From Schlegelella_A sp031360885 (GTDB taxonomy: Bacteria > Pseudomonadota > Gammaproteobacteria > Burkholderiales > Burkholderiaceae_C), in contig JANMCC010000224.1 of the NCBI GenBank assembly GCA_031360885.1, positions 1 to 18,646 of the forward strand: a stretch of DNA of 18,646 nt. Direction: 5' to 3'. Positions 1-7,839 of the stretch are shown piece after piece. The notes under the pieces are model-generated. The model ran no database searches. It worked only from the letters and a program-made list of their open reading frames with translations, and had not been told where the DNA came from. Position 1 is the first letter of the stretch. The number at the start of each line of letters is the position of its first letter. The position numbers and the translations under genes are program-made.

Positions 1-978
<978 letters not shown>

Positions 979-998
979 AGCGCGCCTCGACCGACGTG

Positions 999-1025
999 AA
1001 AACGCCGCCCTCGGGCGGCGTTTTT
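999..1025 (+). terminator. Intrinsic terminator after the helicase gene, probably bidirectional
   Basis: Perfect G+C-rich inverted repeat: CGCCGCCC at 1003-1010 pairs with GGGCGGCG at 1013-1020 (in practice a CTCG tetraloop). It is preceded by AAAA and followed by TTTTT at 1021-1025. It lies 21 bases after the helicase stop and 25 bases beyond the stop of the convergent transglutaminase gene. The A-run at 999-1002 gives a U-run on the other strand, so it can serve both transcripts. Confidence 0.9.
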
Positions 1026-1049
1026 CATTGCATAGTCGACCGGTCGGTC

Positions 1050-1934
1050 CTAGCGTCGCTGCACCGTGACGCTGACGTCCATGCCGAGGTAGTCGCCGGT
1101 CTCGCCGAACCAGCTGCCCGATACCGGCGCCGCCTGCGACGGGTCGCGGGCCACACCGACGCGGATCAGCTGCGTGCCGCCGAGCAGGTTGTTGGTCGGA
1201 TCGAACGGCACCCAGCCCGCGCCGGGCAGGTAGGCCTGGAGCCAGGCGTGGGTGTAGCCGGCGCCGACCGTGCTGCCGTCGTCGTCGCCGCCGTCGAGCG
1301 CGGGGTCGTAGAGGTAGCCCGAGACGAAGCGCGTCGCCACGCCGAGCCGGCGCGCCGCTTCCATCATCAGCAGCGCGAAGTCGCGGCACGAGCCGCTGCC
1401 GAGCTTCAACGTCTCCAGCGGCTGCTGCGTGCCTTCCTCGTCGCGCGCCAGGTACATGAATTTCTCGCGGATGTTCTGGTTCATCGCGATCAGCAGGTCG
1501 CGCGTGCCGGTCGGCCCGTCGGTGCGGATGAACTGGCGCGCCCAGGCCGTCAGCTCGCCCTCGGGATCCTCGTGGTACGGGCGCAGGTAGTGCTCGAGGT
1601 CGTAGCGCTCGTCGATGGTGTAGGAGAACGGGAACAGCTCGGCGCCGGGCGAGAGCGGCAGCTCGAGGTTCATCGAGTGCGCATGCTCGATCGTGAAGCT
1701 GCAGACGATCTGCAGGGTGTCGGCCTTCTCCAGGGGCTGGACCAGCGCCACCGAGTTGGAGAGCGGGTCCTGGATCATGCGCACGTCGGCATCGGGGCTG
1801 ACGTCGAGATCGGTCGCGAGCACGCGCAGGTCGTGGCTGTCGCGCGGGCGAAACATCACCCGGTGCTCGCCGAAGGTCACCGGCTGGCGATAGCGGTAGA
1901 CCGTCGTGTGGACGATGTCGTAGCGGACGGGCAT
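1050..1934 (-). CDS. Transglutaminase-like cysteine protease family protein
   Basis: 294-residue protein of the bacterial transglutaminase-like superfamily. The N-terminal beta-rich region (about residues 1-100, opening with YDIVHTTVYRY) matches the Bact_transglu_N type. The core carries a complete Cys-His-Asp triad: Cys183 in GSGSCRDFA, His229 in THAWLQAYLPG, and Asp245 in VPFDPTNN. Members act as peptidases or amidases rather than true cross-linking enzymes, and the substrate is unknown. No signal peptide is visible, so it is probably cytoplasmic. The ATG lies 19 bases after the FKBP stop on the same strand, so the two are probably co-transcribed as the end of the lysR-gluQ-FKBP unit. A poor Shine-Dalgarno sequence (CAGG) precedes the start. 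Confidence 0.9.
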   Translation of the reverse strand: MPVRYDIVHTTVYRYRQPVTFGEHRVMFRPRDSHDLRVLATDLDVSPDADVRMIQDPLSNSVALVQPLEKADTLQIVCSFTIEHAHSMNLELPLSPGAELFPFSYTIDERYDLEHYLRPYHEDPEGELTAWARQFIRTDGPTGTRDLLIAMNQNIREKFMYLARDEEGTQQPLETLKLGSGSCRDFALLMMEAARRLGVATRFVSGYLYDPALDGGDDDGSTVGAGYTHAWLQAYLPGAGWVPFDPTNNLLGGTQLIRVGVARDPSQAAPVSGSWFGETGDYLGMDVSVTVQRR

Positions 1935-1953
1935 GACCTGGAGCTCGGCGGGT

Positions 1954-2301
1954 TCAGGCGCGCAGCAGCTCGACCTCGAACAGCAGGGTCGCGTTCGGCG
2001 GGATCACGCCGCCGGCGCCGCGCGCGCCGTAGCCGAGCTCGGGCGGGATCACGAGCACGCGCGTGCCGCCTTCCAGCATCCCTTGCACGCCCTCGTCCCA
2101 GCCCTTGATGACGTGGCCGGCGCCGAGATCGAACTCGAACGGGTCGTTGCGGTCCTTGCTCGAGTCGAACTTGGCGCCCTTGACGCCGTTCTCGTACAGC
2201 CAGCCGGTGTAGTGAACGGAGACGGGCACGCCGGCTTCGGCGCGCTTGCCCGTGCCGGCAGTGGTGTCGTCGTACTGGAGTCCGGAGGCGGTGGTTTGCA
2301 T
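1954..2301 (-). CDS. FKBP-type peptidyl-prolyl cis-trans isomerase (single domain, cytoplasmic)
   Basis: 115-residue stand-alone FKBP domain that catalyses cis-trans isomerisation of X-Pro bonds during folding. The whole protein is the domain: VHYTGWL, then the active-site stretch KFDSS, the pocket Trp in GAGHVIKGWDEG, and the terminal GYGARGAGGVIPPNATL flap followed by a LLFEVELL strand. Active-site aromatic and Asp residues are in place. There is no signal peptide and no IF (SlyD-like) insertion, so this is the short cytosolic class common in Burkholderiales. It follows gluQ after 68 bases and precedes the transglutaminase gene by 19. The 68-base gap contains a small hairpin (CGGCCG arms, 2346-2360) without a T-run. 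No good Shine-Dalgarno sequence is seen before the ATG. Confidence 0.95.
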   Translation of the reverse strand: MQTTASGLQYDDTTAGTGKRAEAGVPVSVHYTGWLYENGVKGAKFDSSKDRNDPFEFDLGAGHVIKGWDEGVQGMLEGGTRVLVIPPELGYGARGAGGVIPPNATLLFEVELLRA

Positions 2302-2369
2302 GGGGAGGGGTCTTTCGGAGCGGCGGAATCTCGAATGATGCCAGCCGGCCGCTTCGGCCGCGGGCGGTG

Positions 2370-3263
2370 CTACCCGAGCGGCCAGCGCTCACGCCAGGCG
2401 GCCACGCCGGAGGCGAGCCACTCAGCAAGGGTCGTGCCCTCGGCCCGCACGCCGAGCACGCCGCCCGCGGCGCGCAGGGCGTCGAGCGGCCGGGAGAGCT
2501 CGAGCGGTCGTGCGCCGGTCTGCTTCGACAGCTTCTCGCCGCTGGCGGCGAGCACCAGCGGCGTGTGCAGGTAGCGCGGCGTCGGCAAGCCGAGGGCGTG
2601 CTGCAGCAGGATTTGCCGCGCGGTGTTGCCGGCCAGGTCTTCGCCGCGCACGACGTCGCTGATGCCCTGGGCGGCATCGTCGACGACGACGGCGAGCTGG
2701 TACGCCCAGACGCCGTCGGCGCGGCGCAGCACGAAGTCGCCGACGCTGGTGGCGACGTCCTCGCTTCTCGGTCCGAGGCGTCGGTCGGTCCAGAGGATCG
2801 GCTCGCCGGGAGCGCCTGCCTGCACGAGGTCGGTGCGCAGCCGGAATGAGCGCTCGGCCTTGCCGTTCAGCCCGTCGCGGCAGGTGCCGGGATAGACGAG
2901 CTCGGCATGGCGGGCGCGGCCGGCTTCCGGCGCCACCGCGAGCTCGAGGTCGCGCCGGCTGCAGCCGCAGGCATAGGCGAGCCCGCTGGCGCGCAGGCGC
3001 GCGAGGGCGGCGTCGTAGAGGGCGGTGCGCGCCGACTGGCGCAGCGGCGGCTCGTCGGCGACGAGGCCGCAGCGGGCGAGCTGCTCGAGGATGCCCTCGG
3101 CGGCGCCGGCGACGTTGCGCGGCCGGTCGAGGTCTTCGATGCGCACCAGCCAGCGGCCCTGGTTCGCGCGGGCGTCGAGCCACGAGGCCAGCGCCGCGAC
3201 CAGCGAGCCGGCGTGCAGCAGGCCGGTGGGCGAGGGCGCGAAGCGGCCGATGTAGGGCGTCAC
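2370..3263 (-). CDS. gluQ: Glutamyl-Q tRNA(Asp) synthetase
   Basis: 297 residues. Activates glutamate and attaches it to the queuosine base of tRNA(Asp), giving glutamyl-queuosine; it is a GluRS paralogue lacking the anticodon-binding domain. Class I signatures are clear: FAPSPTGLLHAGS (HIGH region, residues 8-20) and KLSKQ (KMSKS equivalent, 244-248). The zinc site has Cys99, Cys101, Tyr124 and Cys128, the CxC...Y...C pattern of GluQRS. I chose the GTG at 3263 because the family begins just before the RFAPSPTG motif, while the in-frame ATG at 3344 would add 27 residues of low-complexity sequence inside lysR. With this start, GTGA overlaps the lysR stop by four bases, suggesting translational coupling. 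In gammaproteobacteria the gene often sits beside dksA; a LysR partner is less usual. Confidence 0.93.
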   Translation of the reverse strand: MTPYIGRFAPSPTGLLHAGSLVAALASWLDARANQGRWLVRIEDLDRPRNVAGAAEGILEQLARCGLVADEPPLRQSARTALYDAALARLRASGLAYACGCSRRDLELAVAPEAGRARHAELVYPGTCRDGLNGKAERSFRLRTDLVQAGAPGEPILWTDRRLGPRSEDVATSVGDFVLRRADGVWAYQLAVVVDDAAQGISDVVRGEDLAGNTARQILLQHALGLPTPRYLHTPLVLAASGEKLSKQTGARPLELSRPLDALRAAGGVLGVRAEGTTLAEWLASGVAAWRERWPLG

Positions 3264-4303
3264 TTGATCCGGTCGCCGACCCGGCTGCCATGCCGCTCGA
3301 GCAGGGCCTTGCGCGTCGTCTCGCTCTCGAGCTGCTCCAGCCACCAGCGCAGGGCCAGGCCGAGCGGCGGCTTCTTCGCCGCGCCGCGGCGCGCGCCGAC
3401 GGGCGTGCGCCAGGCGTAGCCGAGCCGGCCTTCAAGCTGGTTGCGCTGCACCCGCTTGACCACCAGGCGGCCGGCGGCGAGGTGGTCGCGCGCCATCGGC
3501 TCGGGCACGAAGCCGCAGCCGACCCCGCGCAGCAAGGCGTCGATCTTGGCGTGCATGTCGCTCACCGTCAGCACGTCCTGGCCGGCGAGCAGGTTGAGGG
3601 TGATCGGCGTCAGCCGCTGCGCCGAGTCGGCGACGGCGACGGCGCGTGGGTGGATCAGCTCGCCGTCGTCGATCGGCTCGGTCGCCGCGGCCAGCGGATG
3701 GTGCGGCGCGACCGCAAACACGAATTGCATCGGTCCGAGGTCCTTCATCGTCACGCCGGTCGGCAGCTCGCGGTGGGTGCCCACGCCAATGGCCAGGTCG
3801 GCCTGGCCGGTGACCAGCGCTTCCCAGGTGCCGGCGAGCACCTCGGTGCGCAGGCGCAGGCGCGTGGCCGGCGGCGTCGGCACCGGCGCGCTCGTGCCTC
3901 GCGCTCCCGAGCCCGATTTCGCCAGCGCCGCCGAGCAACCGTAGAACGATTCGCACAGCTCGAGCAGGGTGGTGCGCGAGATCACGTCGTCGACCGCGAT
4001 CGTGAGCTGCGTCTCCCAGCCGGTGGCGACGCGCTTGACCCGGTTCGCGACCGCGTCGATCTGCTCGAGCAGCCGCCGACCCTCGTCGAGCAGCTCCTGG
4101 CCGGCGGCGGTGAGCGTGGCCTGGCGCGAGCGCCGGTCGAACAGCAGCACGTCGAGCGCATCCTCGAGCTGGCGCACGCTGTAGGTCAGCGCGGAGGGCA
4201 CCTTGCCGAGCTGACGCGCAGCCGCGGCGAAGCTGCCGCTGCGGGCGATGGCGTCCATCATCGCCAGGGCGTCGGGGGTCAGGGCGCTGCGGGATTCGCT
4301 CAT
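3260..4303 (-). CDS. LysR-family transcriptional regulator
   Basis: 347-residue LysR-type regulator. A winged helix-turn-helix occupies about residues 11-70 (SGSFAAAARQLGKVPSALTYSVRQLE, broken here only by the recognition helix boundary). A linker helix spans about 72-95 and the effector-binding domain runs from about 98, with LTIAVDD, GQADLAIGVG and VAPHHPLA. The length exceeds the usual 300 because of two additions: a Gly/Ser/Ala/Pro-rich stretch at about 122-147 inside the effector domain, and a basic C-terminal extension of about 40 residues. It diverges from pirin-doxX across a 116-bp region with a TTCA-N7-TGAA dyad, so it probably controls those genes and itself. Its 3' end overlaps gluQ by four bases. 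The effector is unknown. Confidence 0.93.
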   Translation of the reverse strand: MSESRSALTPDALAMMDAIARSGSFAAAARQLGKVPSALTYSVRQLEDALDVLLFDRRSRQATLTAAGQELLDEGRRLLEQIDAVANRVKRVATGWETQLTIAVDDVISRTTLLELCESFYGCSAALAKSGSGARGTSAPVPTPPATRLRLRTEVLAGTWEALVTGQADLAIGVGTHRELPTGVTMKDLGPMQFVFAVAPHHPLAAATEPIDDGELIHPRAVAVADSAQRLTPITLNLLAGQDVLTVSDMHAKIDALLRGVGCGFVPEPMARDHLAAGRLVVKRVQRNQLEGRLGYAWRTPVGARRGAAKKPPLGLALRWWLEQLESETTRKALLERHGSRVGDRIK

Positions 4304-4320
4304 GAGGTCGGCCAGAGAGG

Positions 4321-4346
4321 GGCGTTCATCTTATTTGAATGACGCC
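4321..4346. promoter_or_regulatory. Candidate LysR-type operator between lysR and pirin
   Basis: Two overlapping dyads lie in the lysR-pirin divergent region. TTCA (4325-4328) and TGAA (4336-4339) form a perfect inverted repeat with a 7-base spacer; it contains the T-N11-A core of LysR boxes (T4326, A4338). An outer pair, GGCGT (4321-4325) and ACGCC (4342-4346), is centred one base and a half away, at 4333/4334. It is 22 bases from the lysR start and 81 from the pirin start, and locally AT-rich in otherwise GC-rich DNA. Position and pattern fit an autoregulated divergent LysR system; binding is inferred. Confidence 0.55.
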
Positions 4347-4383
4347 GTCAATGCGGCTCCGCCGCGCCGCCGGTCGCCGTCCC

Positions 4384-4389
4384 TACATT
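4384..4389 (+). promoter_or_regulatory. Possible -10 element for the pirin-doxX transcript
   Basis: TACATT (4/6 to TATAAT) sits 30 bases upstream of the pirin GTG and would place transcription start near 4396, leaving room for the strong AAGGAGA ribosome site at 4407-4413. No clear -35 hexamer exists at the right spacing, as expected if the promoter depends on an activator such as the divergent LysR protein. Weak evidence from sequence alone. Confidence 0.3.
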
Positions 4390-4419
4390 GAACCCATCGA
4401 AGAACCAAGGAGACCTTCC

Positions 4420-5142
4420 GTGATCACCGTTCGCAAATCCTCCGACCGCGGCTATGCCGACCACGGCTGGCTGAAGAGCGCGCACACCTTCTCGTTCGCC
4501 GATTACCACGACCCGCGGCACATGGGCTTCGGCAACCTGCGCGTCATCAACGAGGACCGCATCACGCCGGGCAGCGGCTTCGGCACGCACGGCCACCGCG
4601 ACATGGAGATCGTCAGCTACGTGCTCGACGGCGAGCTCGCGCACAAGGACAGCATGGGCACCGGCAGCGCGAAGGACGCGCCCTCGGGCGTGATCCGTCC
4701 CGGCGACGTGCAGCGCATGAGCGCGGGCAGCGGCGTGCGGCACAGCGAGTTCAACCACGCCAAGGACCGGACCACCCACTTCCTGCAGATCTGGATCCTG
4801 CCCAGCGTGAGCGGCATCCCGGCCGAGTACGAGCAGAAGCACTTCGACGCCGCCGCCAAGCGCGGCAAGCTTCGACTGGTCGCCTCGCCCGACGGCCGCG
4901 ACGACTCGCTCACCCTGCACGCCGACGCGTCGATCTCTGCCGGCCTGTTCGACGGCGCCGAATCGGCCGAGCTCGCGCTCGACCCGAAGCGCAAGACCTG
5001 GGTCCAGGTCGTGCGCGGCCGGGTCGCCGTCAACGGCCAGCCGCTCGGCACGGGCGACGCCGTCGGCCTCGAAGGCGAGACGGCGCTGAAGATCGGCGAC
5101 GGCAGCAATGCCGAAGTGCTGGTCTTCGATCTCGCCGCCTGA
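4420..5142 (+). CDS. Pirin family protein
   Basis: 240-residue bicupin of the pirin family; members are metal-binding proteins, some with quercetin dioxygenase activity. The N-terminal cupin shows the metal ligands: His57 and His59 in GTHGHRDMEIVSYV, and His108 and Glu110 in GVRHSEFNH. Other family hallmarks are WLKSAHTFSFADYHDP at the start and LQIWILP in the middle. The C-terminal cupin is shorter and without evident ligands, as usual. The GTG at 4420 is chosen because it sits 6 bases after AAGGAGA and gives the normal pirin N-terminus; an upstream in-frame ATG at 4339 would add 27 unrelated residues and run through the operator. It is followed after 40 bases by doxX, probably as one transcript under the divergent LysR regulator. 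Confidence 0.93.
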   Translation: MITVRKSSDRGYADHGWLKSAHTFSFADYHDPRHMGFGNLRVINEDRITPGSGFGTHGHRDMEIVSYVLDGELAHKDSMGTGSAKDAPSGVIRPGDVQRMSAGSGVRHSEFNHAKDRTTHFLQIWILPSVSGIPAEYEQKHFDAAAKRGKLRLVASPDGRDDSLTLHADASISAGLFDGAESAELALDPKRKTWVQVVRGRVAVNGQPLGTGDAVGLEGETALKIGDGSNAEVLVFDLAA

Positions 5143-5182
5143 ACCCATTCCTTTCCTTTCACCACTACCCGAGGAGAATTCC

Positions 5183-5653
5183 ATGCAAACCACGCTTCGC
5201 AACCCCGCTTCCTTCCCAGGCACGGCACAGGGCCATCTCATGCAATCCAGCTTCCAGAACCAGACGGCCCTGGTCGGCCGCATCCTGCTCGGCGTCTTCT
5301 TCGTCATGTCGGGCTTCGAGAAGATCACCGGCTTCCAGGGCACGGTGGGCTACATCGCCAGCGCCGGCCTGCCGCTGCCGCAGGTCGGCGCGGCGCTCGC
5401 CATCCTGGTCGAGCTCGGCGGCGGCCTGCTGCTCGTGTTCGGCCTCTACACCCGCTGGGCCGCCTTCGCGCTGGCCGCGTTCACGCTTGCTGCTGCGGTG
5501 CTGTTCCACGGCTTCTGGGCCGCTCCCGAAGCCGAGAAGTTCGGCCAGTACCTCAACTTCTGGAAGAACGTGACGATCGCCGGCGGCATGCTGGTCCTCG
5601 CCGCCTTCGGTCCCGGCTCGATCAGTCTCGACGCCCGGCGCAACGCCGCCTGA
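5183..5653 (+). CDS. DoxX family membrane protein
   Basis: 156-residue integral membrane protein of the DoxX/DoxD family. Four hydrophobic segments are visible, at about residues 28-46, 67-89, 92-110 and 126-144. The family pattern is clear: GRILLGVFFVMSGFEKI in the first helix, PLPQVGAALAILVELGGG in the second, and a NFWKN motif before the last helix. Members are linked to quinone or redox functions and oxidative stress, but the reaction is unknown. ATG 5183 is chosen because GAGGAGA precedes it by 5 bases; a second ATG at 5240 nearer the first helix is possible. It lies 40 bases after pirin. Pairing of pirin, DoxX and LysR suggests a regulated redox response. Confidence 0.9.
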   Translation: MQTTLRNPASFPGTAQGHLMQSSFQNQTALVGRILLGVFFVMSGFEKITGFQGTVGYIASAGLPLPQVGAALAILVELGGGLLLVFGLYTRWAAFALAAFTLAAAVLFHGFWAAPEAEKFGQYLNFWKNVTIAGGMLVLAAFGPGSISLDARRNAA

Positions 5654-5668
5654 GGCGGGCCGCGATCC

Positions 5669-5696
5669 AGGCGCCAACCCCCTCGGGCTGGCGCCT
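5669..5696 (+). terminator. Hairpin after doxX, possible terminator
   Basis: AGGCGCCA (5669-5676) pairs with TGGCGCCT (5689-5696), with an inner CCC/GGG pairing after one mismatch and a CCTC loop. It begins 16 bases after the doxX stop. It lacks a T-run (CGCGCTTGG follows), so it may only stall polymerase or serve as a 3'-end structure. Confidence 0.4.
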
Positions 5697-5705
5697 CGCG
5701 CTTGG

Positions 5706-5711
5706 TACAGT
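5706..5711 (+). promoter_or_regulatory. Possible -10 element placing a leaderless start at the DUF599 gene
   Basis: TACAGT (4/6 to TATAAT) ends 6 bases before the GTG at 5718, so transcription would start at or next to the start codon. No Shine-Dalgarno sequence is present between them. No convincing -35 box was found. The arrangement parallels that upstream of dnaE. Confidence 0.3.
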
Positions 5712-5717
5712 GCGCCG

Positions 5718-6428
5718 GTGGATCTCGCACTGCGCGCAATGGCGGTCCTGCCCTGGCTGGATTGGGTCGCCGTCGGGTTGTTCTTTCCGGCCTGGGCGGG
5801 GTATGCCCTGTTCGCCAAGCGCCGGGTCGGCAAGCAGCCGTCGCTGCTCGCGACGACGAACCGGGTCCGCCGGCAGTGGATGCTGCAGACGACGTACCGC
5901 GAGGTGCGGGTGATCGACGGCGTCGTCATCCAGAACCTCTCGACCAGCCCGTCGTTCTTCGCCTCGACCACGATCCTGATCATCGGCGGCCTGCTCGCCG
6001 TGCTCGGCACCGCCGACAAGGCGAGCGAGCTGGCGCGCGAGCTGCCGTTCGCGGCCCGCACCTCGGGCCTGGTGTTCGACCTGAAGCTGCTGCTCCTGCT
6101 CGCGATCTTCGTCTACGCGTTCTTCCGCTTCACCTGGTCGATGCGGCAGTACACCTTCGGCGCGCTGCTGATCGCCGCGGCGCCCGAGGCGAAGATGTTC
6201 ACCGAGCAGAACCTGTCGCGCGAGGCCTTCGCCGACAAGGCCGGCCGCATCGTCGGCATGGCCGCCGAGACCTTCAACGACGGCCTGCGCGGCTACTACT
6301 TCGCGTTCGCCGCGATCGGCTGGTTCTTCTCGCCCATCGCCTTCATCGCGGCGACGGTCGGTGTGGTCTACATCCTCTACCAGCGCGAGTTCGGCTCGGA
6401 CGTGCTCGGGGTGCTGACCGCCTCGTAG
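5718..6428 (+). CDS. DUF599 family integral membrane protein
   Basis: 236-residue membrane protein matching the DUF599 family; no function is established for it. Four hydrophobic segments are visible at about residues 11-33, 79-98, 118-139 and 195-220. Other family-like features are a cytosolic loop with RRQWM after the first helix, FFRFTWSMRQYTFGALLIAAAP after the third, and a FNDGLRGYYFA stretch leading into the last. The GTG at 5718 is preferred; ATG at 5739 is an alternative that still keeps the first helix. No ribosome site precedes 5718, but a -10-like TACAGT six bases upstream could give a leaderless message. The gene is convergent with egtB, only 10 bases between stops, with no terminator seen between them. 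Confidence 0.85.
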   Translation: MDLALRAMAVLPWLDWVAVGLFFPAWAGYALFAKRRVGKQPSLLATTNRVRRQWMLQTTYREVRVIDGVVIQNLSTSPSFFASTTILIIGGLLAVLGTADKASELARELPFAARTSGLVFDLKLLLLLAIFVYAFFRFTWSMRQYTFGALLIAAAPEAKMFTEQNLSREAFADKAGRIVGMAAETFNDGLRGYYFAFAAIGWFFSPIAFIAATVGVVYILYQREFGSDVLGVLTAS

Positions 6429-6438
6429 GCCGGATCGG

Positions 6439-7734
6439 TCAGAGGTCGCGGGCGAGGCGCACGCCGCTGAACTGCCACTGCGCTTCCGGCGGGAAGAAGT
6501 TGCGGTAGCTCGCGCGCACGTGACCCGGCGGCGTGGCGCACGAGCCGCCGCGCAGGACGAACTGGTTGCACATGAACTTGCCGTTGTACTCGCCGACCGC
6601 GCCTTCGAGCGGCCTGAAGCGCGGGTACGGCAGGTAGGCCGACTGGGTCCACTCCCACACGTCGCCGAACATCTGCACCGGCTCGTCGCCGATCGGCGCG
6701 GTCTGCGGCATCGGATGGAAGGCGCCGCGGTCGGCGATGTTGCCGGCGATCGGCGTGCGCAGCGACCTCGCCGCATGCTCCCACTCGAGCTCGGTCGGCA
6801 AGCGCGCACCGGACCAGCGCGCGAACGCCTCGGCCTCGAAGAAGCTGAGGTGGCAGACCGGCGTGTGCGGATCGATCTCGACCGTGCCCTGCAGCGTGTG
6901 GTTGAGCCAGCGGTCGCCGTCGCGCATCCAGTACAGCGGCGCGCTGCGTCGACCGGCCTGCACCCAGTCCCAGCCCATCGAGAGCCAGAGCTCGGGGCGG
7001 GAATAGGCGTCGTCGTCGACGAAGGCGAGGAAGTCGCCGTAGGTCGCGGGCCGCGACGCGATCTCGAACGGCACCGCATGCGCGAGGTGGCGCGGCGTCT
7101 CGTTGTCGAAGCAGAACGTGCCGTCGCGCGCCGGGTCGTGGCCGAGCTCGATCAGGCCGCCTTCATGGCCGAACCAGCGCAGGGTCTGCGGCTGCACCTG
7201 CGCCATCGGCCAGCGCTTCGCATAGCCCCACGTCCCGGGGTTGAAGCTCAGTGCATGCTTGATGTCGGTGAGCAGCAGCTCCTGGTGCTGCTGCTCGTGC
7301 TGCAGACCGAGCTCGACCAGCGACTCGATCGCCGCATCGCCGGGACGCGATTCGATCAGCGCCAGCATGCGTTCGTCGACGTCGGCGCGAAAGCGCTTCA
7401 CCTCGGCCAGCGTCGGCCGGGTCACCAGGCCTCGGCTGGCGCGCGGGTACTGCTCGCCGATGCCCTTGTAGTAGCTGTTGAAGAGAACGCGATAGCGCGG
7501 GTCGAAAGGCCGGAACCCGGGCTCGAAGCGCTCGAGCACGAAGGTCTCGAAGAACCAGGTGATGTGCGCGAGGTGCCACTTGGTCGGGCTCGCGTCGGGC
7601 ATCGACTGGACCTGGCAGTCCTCGGCCGAGAGCGGCGCGGCCAGCGCCAGGCTCGCCTGCCGGACCGACGCGTAACGATCGGCCAGCATGCTCGGACGGG
7701 GCGCCGGGTGGCGCTTCTCTGTCGCTTTGCTCAT
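6439..7734 (-). CDS. egtB: Ergothioneine biosynthesis sulfoxide synthase EgtB
   Basis: 431 residues. Non-haem iron enzyme that joins a cysteine-containing thiol donor to trimethyl-histidine (hercynine) with oxygen to form the ergothioneine sulfoxide precursor. The N-terminal DinB-like domain supplies likely iron ligands: His54 or His57 in KWHLAHITWFFETF and the pair His146/His150 in HEQQHQELLLTD. The C-terminal half is an FGE-sulfatase domain (RLPTELEWEHAAR, GDVWEWTQSAY, FVLRGGSCATP, SYRNFFPP near the end). Length and both domains are complete. The ATG follows GGAGAAAG by 5 bases. The methyltransferase gene egtD, usually the partner, is not beside it: downstream lies the convergent DUF599 gene and upstream the divergent dnaE. 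Confidence 0.92.
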   Translation of the reverse strand: MSKATEKRHPAPRPSMLADRYASVRQASLALAAPLSAEDCQVQSMPDASPTKWHLAHITWFFETFVLERFEPGFRPFDPRYRVLFNSYYKGIGEQYPRASRGLVTRPTLAEVKRFRADVDERMLALIESRPGDAAIESLVELGLQHEQQHQELLLTDIKHALSFNPGTWGYAKRWPMAQVQPQTLRWFGHEGGLIELGHDPARDGTFCFDNETPRHLAHAVPFEIASRPATYGDFLAFVDDDAYSRPELWLSMGWDWVQAGRRSAPLYWMRDGDRWLNHTLQGTVEIDPHTPVCHLSFFEAEAFARWSGARLPTELEWEHAARSLRTPIAGNIADRGAFHPMPQTAPIGDEPVQMFGDVWEWTQSAYLPYPRFRPLEGAVGEYNGKFMCNQFVLRGGSCATPPGHVRASYRNFFPPEAQWQFSGVRLARDL

Positions 7735-7757
7735 GATTTCTTTCTCCGAGCGCGCCT

Positions 7758-7787
7758 AGCCTACCGGAAGACGCGTTTCTGCGCCAA
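7758..7787 (-). promoter_or_regulatory. Possible sigma-70 promoter for egtB
   Basis: On the minus strand TTGGCG (7782-7787, 4/6 to TTGACA) is followed after 18 bases by TAGGCT (7758-7763, 3/6 to TATAAT). The implied start is about 15-20 bases upstream of the egtB ATG and includes its GGAGAAAG ribosome site. The match is weak and rests mainly on position in the egtB-dnaE divergent gap. Confidence 0.25.
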
Positions 7788-7826
7788 AGCAGGGTCGCGC
7801 CCCTGGGGACGGCGGCAGCCGATCCC

Positions 7827-7832
7827 TAAAAT
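7827..7832 (+). promoter_or_regulatory. -10 element for dnaE, consistent with a leaderless transcript
   Basis: TAAAAT (5/6 to TATAAT) ends 7 bases before the ATG at 7840, which would then coincide with the transcription start. No Shine-Dalgarno sequence precedes either ATG 7831 or 7840. The -35 position holds only TGGGGA (3/6). Confidence 0.5.
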
Positions 7833-7839
7833 GCCGGAC

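Noticed and set aside
1031..1050. GACCGGTC palindrome near the helicase terminator as an operator
   Set aside because: An 8-base palindrome between two convergent stops has no promoter beside it and is expected by chance in such GC-rich DNA.
996..2108. Long plus-strand frame across the transglutaminase gene
   Set aside because: Low-complexity translation antisense to a gene with an intact catalytic triad; it also starts inside the terminator hairpin.
3264..3344. Upstream ATG start for gluQ
   Set aside because: The added 27 residues are Arg/Ala/Gly/Asp-rich, lie within lysR, and precede the position where GluQRS proteins begin.
2846..4342. Long plus-strand frame across gluQ and lysR
   Set aside because: Arg/Gly/Ala-rich shadow of two well-supported genes; it begins as near-pure Arg-rich sequence and has no domain.
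6520..7839. 440-codon upstream extension of dnaE
   Set aside because: The extension is antisense to egtB, which has complete domains and conserved ligands, and DnaE proteins begin at the PHP motif right after 7840.
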